Part shown: positions 55,555-64,000 of the stretch, piece by piece
Numbering within the stretch: the first letter of the stretch is position 1
Layout of the letters: each line of letters begins with the position of its first letter
From: Scleroderma bovista
Lineage: Eukaryota; Basidiomycota; Agaricomycetes; Boletales; Sclerodermataceae
DNA length: 64,000 bases
NCBI GenBank assembly: GCA_037178675.1
Contig: JAYMGJ010000235.1
Location: forward strand, 62,001-126,000
Direction of reading: 5' to 3'
Program-made: the position numbers and the translations under genes
The notes under the pieces: model-generated
Databases searched by the model: none
The model's input: only the letters and a program-made list of their open reading frames with translations
What the model was told of the DNA's origin: nothing

Positions 55555-56346
55555 ATGCCAGACTCGTTGCTGCACTTCGCGAACCTGAATGAATCTAACT
55601 ACGCTGAATGGTCGTTGTACATGCGATCTACCTTGATTAAGAAAGGTTTATGGAAAGTTGTTGAGGGATCAGAGACTCGCCCACTCAGCTCCCCCAATTC
55701 GAAAGCTGTCAAAGCATTTGAGCGCTGCCAAGCCGAAGCTCATGCTGAGATCGTCCTCCGCCTCGAACCATCACAGCTGCCGCACGCACACTCCACCGAC
55801 CCCCATGTCCTCTGGGAAGAGCTCCAGCGCATGCATCGTGCCCAGGGCTTCGCCACGCGCATGACATTCCATCGAAGGTTTAACACCATGACTAAGTGTG
55901 CTGACCAATCGATGGGCAGTTGGATAGCTGATGTCCAGCAAGCCGCGTTCCGCCTGAAAGAAGTCGGATATATTGCTACGGATGAGGACAAGATACTCGT
56001 CCTTACTCAAGGCCTCCCCCCGTCCTATGATCCATTCATTATCTCCCTCGACGCTGCCATTGCTAATGGTACTACTGCTGATAATGCATCCATCTCACTT
56101 GAGGTAGTCAAGGCATGCTTACTAAATGAAGAATCACGTCAGCGCGCCGCCCAACTGGTAACGAGCCCTGACCCTGTCGCCCTTGCTGTCACCACTATCG
56201 CTTTGAAGCCACGCCGCCCACTCGAGCAGATCACCTGTTTCCATTGTGGAGAAAAAGGTCATTACCAGATCAATTGCCCGAAACGGAAAGTGGAAGAGAA
56301 GGGCACTGCCGCCGCCATCTTCGAAGAAGAAGAGCAGTCTTGGTAA
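55555..56346 (+). CDS. Gag of the TR-GAG element
   Basis: 263 aa from ATG 55555 (MPDSLLHFANLNESNYAEW). The frame is also open upstream to 55426. UBN2-type copia gag: NLNESNYAEWSLYMRSTLI, the WKVVEG turn, HVLWEELQRMHRAQG, MTFHRRFNTM, MGSWIADVQ, LTQGLPPSYDPFI. A CCHC zinc knuckle CFHCGEKGHYQINCP sits near residue 232, and a short acidic C-terminus ends EEEEQSW. No stop or frameshift. It would form the particle that packages the element RNA. The intact frame suggests it is still selected or very young. Confidence 0.9.
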   Translation: MPDSLLHFANLNESNYAEWSLYMRSTLIKKGLWKVVEGSETRPLSSPNSKAVKAFERCQAEAHAEIVLRLEPSQLPHAHSTDPHVLWEELQRMHRAQGFATRMTFHRRFNTMTKCADQSMGSWIADVQQAAFRLKEVGYIATDEDKILVLTQGLPPSYDPFIISLDAAIANGTTADNASISLEVVKACLLNEESRQRAAQLVTSPDPVALAVTTIALKPRRPLEQITCFHCGEKGHYQINCPKRKVEEKGTAAAIFEEEEQSW

Positions 56347-56429
56347 AGTCGCGGGACATTTTTCTCTTCTTCCTCTTGTCTCCCTGTTTGTTTCGTATTA
56401 CTTACTGTCTTGTTTCGTTTGCGGGAGAG

Positions 56430-56622
56430 TGTCAGAATATTAGTCCCTACGTGTCAAACTCACAAGACATATTAGTACATATTAGTTTTTGATATATTAC
56501 CTGTTCTACCTACAAGATAAATACTTCGTAGTTGTACCGTGTATATCATTGCGTTTGGACCTGGTTTGCACCCATCCACCCATCGTGGTCACCCCGATCG
56601 CCCCAGCCCGCGAATTCTAACA
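56430..56622 (+). repeat. TR-GAG 3' LTR
   Basis: 193 bp, followed by ACGCA at 56623-56627. Confidence 0.92.
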
Positions 56623-56627
56623 ACGCA

Positions 56628-58621
56628 CCAAACAGGTTTGGTACAGTGAACATGGAAGATAACACCTATATTGAATGATCCTTATGCGAAGGATAAGCAC
56701 GATGGACCCTCATCGTAGCCATCTATCGCACAAGAAGACTATCCTGATGCGAGAAATGAATGCCAATGCTGACAGTCATCTATCGCACAAGAACCGCCAA
56801 GAAGCAGAAGAAACTGAAGGAATAATGTCAATTGTGGTATGAGAAAGGAATGCACACATCTGCAGTCCAACTCCCATACCAGAACGATCAAAGAAGCCAA
56901 AGAATTGATGGAGAAACAAAGGAGAAAGAGAAGAAATGGTTTTTAATGCCCAAATGTCATTTTTAGGCGCCCAGTGCCGGCATTCCAATATTTGAATAGC
57001 TCCATCATTTCTGAAGCTATCAGGCACATGACTATACCATCAGAGAGCCTAGAATGTGGTCTATCTGCCTGTCAAGTTCTGACACAAATCTGTTCATTTC
57101 CCACAGAGATATTCCCCCCGCACTCCAGACATTTGCTTCATCGCTCACTATGGAGTCCATATTTTCTCTGGATCATTTCTCCGCTATTGCTGCAGATCTC
57201 CACTATGTCCTGCTCTTAGGACAGCCTCTCCCAGAGCTCCCGTGCACTGCCTGGCACATATCTGTTGAAATTCCCGGTCCCTACAGTACCATTTTTTCCT
57301 TATTCTTAGTACAGACATGCTGAGCATTCCTTACATAATCATGGTCATTCTTTATAGGATGTTTTTCTTTCATTTCGTACCTCAGTCTCTGTTTGCACAG
57401 AAGTACTGAGGTAAGACTATCCTACACACTCTTTTACTATCATACTGACCCATGTAGTCTGTTCTGACTCTTGTCTAGGTTAGTTAAATAAAGTCTCTGT
57501 TTGCACAGAAGTACTGAGTCTGTTCTGACTCTTGTCTAGTGTCGAGTTTTGCCAGTTCACCTCACAAAAATATCTTCCCAGCCTGCTCCCTCAGTCCCTC
57601 TTGTTCTCAGTCAGCGCGTTCTCCTCGTCAGTCCTGTGTCAAGGACGTACTTTGGTCATCTTAGGTCTATTGTCAAGCTTGAGAAGTCTTCTCTGGTCAT
57701 CTCTGTGTCCCCTGAGCCCTCAGCCTATGGTCCCTTCCTCCCAGATACTTGCCATGTCCATCTTCCTCTGTCATTCATCTCGCTTCGCTGGATGTGTCGA
57801 ATTCAATACTCTGTCCACTTCCCTACTTTCAGACGATGTCCCCCAGCACCATGACAGTTATGCCCCCACTTTATAGTGCTATTAGGAAGAAGAACCCTCT
57901 CTTGTTCTTTCCCAGAAGAGAGCTCGTCAAGGGAGCCCATGGTTGCGCTTCAGCAGCACTAGAACACATGCACTATACCTTAGTGTATGCTGACCCCCAA
58001 AAAAGACCTCTGGACCCCTGGTACCCTTCTTGTGGCTGTTTTGTCTCAGATCAATCCCCCTGTTTATCTCAGATCTTCCCCATTGTTGTCCCATCAAATT
58101 CCTGATGGTACACAGCCCCCCATCAAACTTCTTAGGCTGTGCATCAATGACTCCTTCTGCTGTGCAGTGACTCATCCCTTGCTTACTGATGCTCTCTTGT
58201 CATCAGTATTACTCTATCCCTTTCGCATTTTTGGTATATTACTCAGCTGATGACTCACTCCCTTACCAATCAATCTTGTCATGCAGCTTACTCATTCCTT
58301 TACTCAGCAGCTTATTCATGCTCCGTATGCTTACTCATTCCTGCTTATCCCTTGCTTACTGATCGCTTATAAACCACTTACAAAGCTCTTACCAATCCCT
58401 TACCAATCCTTGACAAATTCTACTTACTCCCTTCTCTTTTTGTACTTTAATGCTGTGCCCCCCCATGTATTTAAACCCCTGGGCTCAGCCCAGTGAGGAG
58501 AGACCCAATTGCACGAAATTATCCCTCTCTCAGACTCTCTCAATCAGTATCCCTTCAGTCCTTGAGTCCTTGTAGGCTTCAGTGAAGGTCTAAAGGCTCA
58601 ATATTGTCAAGTTTATCCAAG
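56628..58621. other. Unassigned region with a tandem duplication
   Basis: No recognisable protein family in nearly 2 kb. 57385-57539 holds a partial tandem duplication, described separately. 58150-58450 is pyrimidine-rich with repeated ACTCATTCC and CTTACC words. Frames at 57532-57876 and 57749-58105 have no similarity that I can name. Confidence 0.45.
57385..57539 (+). repeat. Tandem duplication differing by a 47-bp intron-like segment
   Basis: The first copy is 57385-57410 plus 57458-57478, separated by 57411-57457. The second copy 57493-57539 joins the same two blocks directly. The extra 47 bp begins GTAAGA, contains ATACTGAC and ends TAG. Confidence 0.85.
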
Positions 58622-58914
58622 TGAGACAACCCTAAGGGCAAAACCCAAAGAACTACCACACAAGGGGCTCTGAGGAGGAAAAGGATGCAAGCGTCTTAGA
58701 GCAAAGACCCAAAGAGAGCTCGAATGGAGAGCCTCTGGGTGCTGGATTGCAATGGTATATATACTATACTACACGTGTCCTGTGCGAGGCTATCCATGAG
58801 GCTGTAGTCTAGACAGACCTACAGATAAGATGCACTAGATAAGATACTATGGTACGATAAGATAAGATGTCATCTAATCACAGATTAGATAAGATAAAAA
58901 GTTAGACCATTACA
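58622..58914 (-). repeat. Chromodomain element 3' LTR
   Basis: 293 bp, with A/T-rich CTTATC repeats, a TATATATAC box and GCAATCCAGCACCCAGAGG shared with the solo LTR at 53764. CCAAG (58617-58621) would be the flanking duplication. Confidence 0.8.
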
Positions 58915-58930
58915 CTACTCCCCCCTTAGG
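58915..58930 (-). promoter_or_regulatory. Chromodomain element polypurine tract
   Basis: The minus strand reads CCTAAGGGGGGAGTAG against the 3' LTR. Confidence 0.75.
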
Positions 58931-60617
58931 TGCAGGATTCCAGACTGCAAAAGGTAGGTTCGCATACAGTAAGATTCTCAGGAATCTGAGTAAATAACGA
59001 GTCGAAGTCCGACTGCACCATACGAAGTTTCCAAGGGGCAGAAGGATTTTCCCTATAAAAATGCTTGACTACCAGAGGAGAATTCTTCAAATTTGATGAG
59101 GGTTCCCATGTTCTCTCGTGTTCCTCATACCCTTTCCAGTGTACCAAGTATTGGAGCTGGCGTCTATAAATACAGGACGCTACAATATAGTCCACTTCAT
59201 ACTCTTCATCGCGTTCTTCAGAAACAAGTACCAGGCCAGGCCGGGAAACAGGTTGCCCAGGGAGTGGACCCAAATAAGGCTTAACTCGGGAAACATTCAC
59301 TACCGGGTGAATCCGAAGGGTTTTTGGGAGCTTAAGCTCGACCGCGTTCGGGGTTACTCGAGTGACCTCATAGGGGCCGATCCATTTTTCTGTAAGCTTC
59401 TTTGAAGCATGGTTTAACATATGAAGGTTGTCCATTGAAAGCCAGACTTGCTGACCGACAGTATAATCTGGGGTGGGATTTCTATGCTTATCCGCCTGAA
59501 GCTTCATGTTGCGTTTAGCCTTCTCAGAAGATTCAACGACTTTGTTAAATATGGCAGCGAAGTCTTTAGCCACTGGGGCTATTGTCTGCACTGGCTCTAC
59601 ACCCATGTGCGGGGAATAACTCTGGGTAATTCCAAACGGGGAATCAGTAGTAACCTCCGAGACCATGTTGTTCCAGACAAACTGGGCAATCTTGATCCAC
59701 CTAGCCCAATCGCTTTGACGATCGCTAATGTAGGTCCAAAGGTACTGATTGATTTCGCGGTTCAACCGCTCCATTTGTCCGTCAGTTTGCGGGTGAAAGG
59801 CAGTAGACATCTTGTGCTTTATGCCTAAAAGTCTGTACAACTCTCCCAGGAAGTTGCTCGCAAAGACTGATGCATGGTCAGATATTACGGTGCTAGGAAG
59901 TCCATGCTGGCACCAAACGTGATCTCTAAATAACTCAGCAGTCGAGAGTGCAGTTTCCTCTTTAGTGCATGGTACAAAGACCACCTCTTTGGAGAACTGA
60001 TCGACGACCACTAGTATATAGTTATAACCAAGGGATTCCGGCATCTCAGTAAAGTCCATTGTGACGTCAAGCCACGGTCCTTCTGGGACAGGGAGGGGAA
60101 GGAGACTTCCAGAAGTCTTCTGATTTGAAACCTTTGACTGTTGACACTTTTGACAGTGTTTTACATAGGTTTGGATCTGCTCCTTCATCCCTTTCCAGGT
60201 ATAGTGCTTCCTGAGCGCATTAAACGTAGCTTTGACACCCTTATGTCCAGCAACAGGTGTGTCATGGAAGTCCATTATTAGCAACTGGTGCTTTTCATAA
60301 GTTTGATCAGTGACGTTGATCGACTTAATAGATACGGGGTTTAACAAGGTTTGATCCTTGTTGTCGTCAGAGCTAGAGACGTAATAGTCCGATCGCCTAC
60401 TAAGCAGATCTGCAACGTGCATCTGGGTTCCTTTCTTATAAATTAACGAGTAGTTGAAGCGCGTCATCCACATTTGCCAGCGCGCTTGGCGCTTGGAGAG
60501 ATTCTGCGACTTCGTGAAGTACGTTAAGTTATGATGGTTCATGTAGATCTCAAAGGCATAAGGAGTGGCCTCGAGATAATGGCACCAGGCCTCTGTTGCT
60601 TTTATAATGGCCAGCAT
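58926..60617 (-). pseudogene. RNase H end, integrase and chromodomain
   Basis: A 563-codon uninterrupted frame. It starts in the last part of RNase H (EMLAIIKATEAWCHYLEATP, HVADLLSRRSDY). Integrase follows: HDTPVAGHKGVKATF, CQKCQQSKV, VTMDFTEMPES, VISDHASVFASNF and TAFHPQTDGQMERLNREIN, with D, D and E present. The GPY/F segment is KWIGPYEVTRV. The chromodomain at about residues 480-535 reads EVDYIVASCIYRRQLQYLVHW then KGYEEHERTWEPSSNL, with conserved aromatic residues. It is out of frame with the upstream RT. A deletion near 60620 removes part of RNase H. Confidence 0.87.
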
Positions 60618-62364
60618 TTCTTTGTTGTGAATTAGAGTGCGACATGTACACTACTGGTCTGAATTCACCGTCCTCGCACTTAACGGATATCACTCCCCTG
60701 ATGGTGAACTCAGACGCATCAGTTTCAAGGCGGAATTCGTGGTCCTGGTCGGGGTACTGAAGTACTGGTGCACGAGTAAATCCAGCCTTCAAGGCTTCAA
60801 ACACAGCGCGTTCCTTATCACTGAAGTGGAACACAACATCTTTACATGTTAAGTCCGTTAATGGCCTAGCCATGATTGCATAATCTTTAATAAACCATCT
60901 ATAGAAGTTGCCGAGGCCTAGGAATGCTCGAACCTGTTTGACATTCATTGGCTCAGGCCACTTCAAAATAGCATTAACCTTTTCAGGGTCCATCTTTATC
61001 CCGTCACGTGAGACTATCATTCCAAGGAAGTCGACTTCGGTAACGCGGAAGTGACACTTCTCAGGTTTGACAAACAGGTCATTATCACGTAAACATTTTA
61101 AGACTTCAAGCACGATCCTGTCATGCTTTTCCTGATCGTCCGTATTCGTAAATATCATCAGGTCGTCAATATACACCACGCAGACATCCAACATATTGTG
61201 GAAGATCTCGTTCATCATCTTCTGGAACATTGCAGGTGAATTACGTAGACCAAAATACATAACAACGGGCTCAAAAGCCCCTTTGTGCGTTACAAATGCG
61301 GCTTTCCACTCATCGCCTTCTTTGATACGGACATTATTATATCCCCACCAAAGATCCATCTTCGTAAAGAGTTTACATCCTTTCAGCTTGTCAACAAGCT
61401 GACTGATCAAGGGCAGCAGGTAGTTATTTTTAATGGTCCATTCATTTAAATAACGATAGTCCTGAACCATGCGCTTCTTGCCATCCTTTTTGGGGACAAA
61501 GAAGACAGGGGAAGTTTGAGGGCAAATGGATGGGCGAATATATCCTTTCGCAAGCTGATCGTCAACAAAGTCCTCAACTTCCTTCTGTTCATCCACCGAC
61601 AGGGGTATCAAACACCCTTTCTTAGGTGGGAAGTCTTCCCTGAGATCTATACCATGATCCCACGGCTTTCTAAGCAGCATGCGTTCGGATGACTTCTTCA
61701 AGAAGACATCTAAATACTCCCAGTACTCTCAGGGTACAAGCTTCTGGGCTTCTTCGAGGGTTGTCTCATCGATAGCAACCTTTGACTCGTGAGCCTTCAA
61801 AGCCTGAACCCAAGTTTCCTGAGATTCGTTCCGACGTAATAATTTAGCGAAGCGTGTTTCCAAGAGTGACTTGCACTTAGGGGGACACCTAGTTAAATTA
61901 ACCTGTCCGGTTACCCAATCAATATCGGGGTTATGCTTTCTAAGCCAGGTGTGTCCAAGGATAAGGGGGACCTTTCCAAGGCAAGTGACTGCACACCAAA
62001 GCTTTTCAGTGTGTTTCCCAATACCGACTGTAAGTAATACATAGTGCGTGATATCGCCTTCCTGGTTCCTAGTGCCATCTACGTTAAGCACTGGAACAGG
62101 CTTTACCAGCTTAGATAACTGTAAGCGTCTATCAAGAGCCCAGCTCTTGTCAATGAAGCATCCCATAGTGCCACTGTCTAGCAGGGCGTCTACTTCAATA
62201 ACATTAAGGGGTCCGCGAATGTGGACGGGTATTGTCACTTCACGTTCCAAGGTGAAGGACCTTTGCAAGTCCAAGAAAGAAACTTCTTCGGTTCCGGCGG
62301 GGCTTTCCGGTTCCTCAGATGCCAAAGAAGGAGAAACAGTGCTATTCAACAGGGAATTAAGCAC
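60618..62364 (-). pseudogene. Protease and reverse transcriptase of the chromodomain element
   Basis: The frame from 62364 (protease: VDALLDSGTMGCFIDKSWA, LGHTWLRKHNPDIDW) continues after one TGA at 61726-61728 (LVP, stop, EYWEYLDVF, where a sense codon such as CGA is expected). RT follows: PLSVDEQKEVEDFVDDQLAKG, FFVPKKDGKKRMVQDYRYLN, FTKMDLWWGYNNVRIKEGDEW, FGLRNSPAMFQ, the catalytic VVYIDDLMIF and VRAFLGLGNFYRWF. RNase H begins FRLETDASEFTIRGVIS, then breaks near SHSNSQQ. Confidence 0.85.
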
Positions 62365-62558
62365 ACATGATTACCGTCAAAGAGCTGGAGAGTAATCAGA
62401 GGAATGGAGTAGGTGGTAATATTGTTTTTGTGTGCGAATTGTACATCTACAAAGCAATGTGTGGACCCGGAGTCCACAAGTGCACAGGTTTTAGGTAAGT
62501 CAAATGATAAGAGGATAACATGTGGCATAAGGGAATTAGGATCGTAAAGAGCGGACAC
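62346..62558 (-). pseudogene. Additional aspartic-protease-like segment
   Basis: A 70-codon frame reads ALVDSGSTHCFVDVQFAHKNN and LITLQLFDGN, a second DSG-type protease start. It lies just upstream of the full protease at 62364 and in a different frame. It resembles the protease of other Agaricomycete gypsy elements and stops soon after. Confidence 0.65.
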
Positions 62559-62632
62559 ATTGAGGTGGGCCTCCTTGGGTGCACTTCCAGAGTCAACGCA
62601 GCTTGCCGGTTGTGCAGAGGGCCGGGAGCTGC

Positions 62633-63208
62633 TTACTCTTTTTTTAACTCAGAGTTGGCACCTGAGTTCAAGTCCATCTTACCGGACTCAGCAGCAATGG
62701 CCGCGGCGTGAGCCTTGGCCTTTTTGGTCTTCTTTGGACAATTGTCCACAAAGTGACCAGTACCCCCGCAGAACATGCAGAGGTTGTTATTGAGCCACCA
62801 TTTGCGCTCGTCAGCAGTTAGCTTCCCATCCTTACCAAGCTTGTTGGTCAAGTCCAGTCTGGAACCGGAGGAGGACTGGTTGCTGGTCATCTTGGACGAG
62901 CCAAAGGGGTTGGCAGAGCTAGAGGAGTTACCAGCCTTGGATTTTTCCTGACCGGAGTTGGATGAGTTGCCTCCGGAGTTGGAGGACTTGGCTGGGGACA
63001 AGGTGGGTTGACTCTTCGTTGTGTGAGAGATCTCATCTTTGCGCTCCCAATAGCGCACGTCGATCTCTTGGCAAAGAGCCCTAAGCCCATGTAGAGTCAG
63101 GGGCTTCCCAACTCGGGCTATCTTGTCCTTGAGGCAGTCTGGGAGACTGGAGTAGAATAGGTGGCGGAGCGCGCCATCCCCATAGTCCTGGACCTGTGAG
63201 GCTGTCAA
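62633..63208 (-). pseudogene. Gag fragment of the chromodomain element
   Basis: Contains VQDYGDGALRHLFYSSLPDCLKDKI and LTLHGLRALCQEIDVRYWERK, typical of the C-terminal half of fungal gypsy Gag. A Ser/Asn-rich linker and the CCHC knuckle CMFCGGTGHFVDNCP follow. The frame continues upstream to about 63258 (RPTSDPQIPHRDQIGEEPVL), then loses similarity. The N-terminal capsid half is missing. Confidence 0.8.
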
Positions 63209-63258
63209 GACTGGTTCTTCACCGATCTGATCTCTATGAGGGATCTGGGGGTCAGAGG

Positions 63259-64000
63259 TTGGCCTAGCGGTAAGACCGAGATGCTACGTAGCATAGTCGC
63301 GCTTCCCGAGTAATAGGAAGGCTGACCGAGGGTCTGACGGAGAGTCCGAGGGTAAACGGTCTACGACCGAGTGCTTGTACGAGGATAGAGATGGAGAGCA
63401 TGAAGAGAGAACAGATGAGAAGTATCTTATTCGATATTCGAACTGAAACTACAACAGACCGAGTATCTAGGTATTTATACTGAGTGGAACAGATGAGGCG
63501 ATGTACGGGAAGTCGGGATTACCGACGAATGACGAGCGCAGTCGCACTGCACATTGAGTAAGTATGGTAAGTGCGATAACCGGATTACCGATGAGTATTG
63601 TATTAGTAATGCAACGGGACGGTGTGAGTCAAAGTGTGGACTTGGGTCGGAGTAATAACCCAAACACAACACCAACAAAGGACTACGAAAAAGTGCGAGT
63701 GGTGGTTTACCTCCGCGGTGTCCAGAGAGGATGTGCTGAGGAGGGGGGAAGGGGATCTACACCAACAGGGTGATGCAGACGATGATGCAGGATACTCCTG
63801 GGGTACAGGAGTAATAGAAGACGAAGGGGATAGGGGTCTGGACTCTTCCTAAAGCCTAGGAAGTGTCAAAGCGGGGATTGGGTAGACTGAGACTGAAACA
63901 GCGATACTACACCTAGAGATTGGTGCAGCAAAGGGGCAGGGATGCCTCTGATGTCCAGAGGCAAGGAAGATTGACTGGTATGAAGCCTAGACTCCGCTTG
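63259..64000. other. LTR-like or leader sequence of uncertain identity at the right edge
   Basis: No coding similarity. The minus strand has a good TATA-like GTATAAATACC (63470-63482) and repeated CCGAG/GGTC words, as in an LTR or leader of a minus-strand retroelement. It does not match the 3' LTR at 58622-58914. A purine run (GAGGAGGGGGGAAGGGGA) lies near 63739-63757. It may be another nested element that continues past the window. Confidence 0.4.

Larger units (their letters stand above)
55113..56622 (+). mobile_element. TR-GAG: 1.5-kb gag-only LTR retrotransposon
   Basis: Two 193-bp LTRs (55113-55305 and 56430-56622; TGTCAGAATA...GAATTCTAACA) enclose only a copia-type gag frame. They are flanked by the 5-bp duplication ACGCA (55108-55112, 56623-56627). 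A purine tract GCGGGAGAG precedes the 3' LTR. There is no protease, integrase or RT. Short LTR elements that keep only gag are known as TR-GAGs and rely on pol from related elements. LTRs differ at four positions, each a C/T or G/A change at a CpG, so insertion is fairly recent. The space after the 5' LTR does not carry the tRNA-Met half site used by Copia-1 and -2. Confidence 0.9.
58622..63258 (-). mobile_element. Chromodomain Ty3/gypsy retrotransposon, 5' end missing
   Basis: On the minus strand: partial gag with CCHC knuckle, protease, RT, RNase H, integrase, chromodomain, polypurine tract (CCTAAGGGGGGAGTAG) and 3' LTR (58914-58622, TGTAATGG...GTTGTCTCA). The chromodomain after integrase places it in the chromovirus branch of gypsy retrotransposons, which target heterochromatin. 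Frames are broken at several points. Upstream of about 63258 gag stops matching and unrelated LTR-like sequence begins. The 5' LTR is therefore either displaced beyond the window or replaced. Confidence 0.87.

Noticed and set aside
63268..63335. tRNA-like A-box (TAGCGGTAAGACCG)
   Set aside because: No B-box (GGTTCGAnnCC) follows and no cloverleaf can be drawn, so it is not called as a tRNA.
1..64000. CRISPR arrays, operons, bacterial promoters or rRNA genes
   Set aside because: Intron-rich eukaryotic genes and retroelements throughout. No regularly spaced short repeats or rRNA-like sequence seen.

Overview
The window looks like a stretch of a filamentous basidiomycete genome, most likely an Agaricomycete. 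The host genes carry many short (about 43-75 nt) introns with fungal-type splice signals. They are typical fungal housekeeping and regulatory genes: GGPP synthase, EFG1, ELP1 and the NADPH-oxidase regulator noxR. Much of the rest is transposable elements of kinds common in Agaricomycetes: Ty1/copia, Ty3/gypsy, a chromodomain Ty3/gypsy element, a tyrosine-recombinase retrotransposon and a gag-only LTR element.

Layout. 1-361 holds the 3' end of an unidentified gene. 1260-2681 is a nine-exon geranylgeranyl diphosphate synthase (GGPPS-1). From 2753 to about 25.7 kb lies a nested transposon island. A Ty3/gypsy element (2753-16822, 130-bp LTRs) sits 71 bp after the GGPPS-1 stop. Its left LTR is split by a DNA element with ~1-kb inverted arms (2811-10574, 8-bp target duplication). 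That element contains a copia element (4506-9985), whose pol is in turn split by a solo LTR (6514-7154). A second copy of the inverted-arm element (17481-19463) lies in the opposite orientation. It abuts a second copia element (19464-25306) and then a PIF1-like helicase relic. A second GGPP synthase (GGPPS-2, 26237-27601) follows, with almost the same exon lengths as GGPPS-1, so the island appears to have split a tandem gene pair.

27.7-47.6 kb is gene-rich: EFG1 (rRNA processing, minus) and ELP1 (Elongator, plus) diverge from a 131-bp promoter with telobox-like motifs. Then come a seven-transmembrane receptor-like gene (minus), a phosphosulfolactate-synthase-family gene, noxR, a degenerate-looking gene on the minus strand and a DUF1917-like gene.

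48.2-64 kb is again transposon-rich: a Ngaro/DIRS-like element with gag, RT-RNase H and tyrosine recombinase; a solo LTR; a 1.5-kb gag-only LTR element; an odd tandem duplication in which one copy lacks an intron-like 47-bp segment; and a broken chromodomain gypsy element that reaches the right edge.

Differences between paired LTRs are essentially all transitions, mostly at CpG, and several retroelement frames are closed by TGA where CGA is expected. This suggests decay of methylated transposons by deamination. All exon boundaries were read by eye from splice signals and reading frame.
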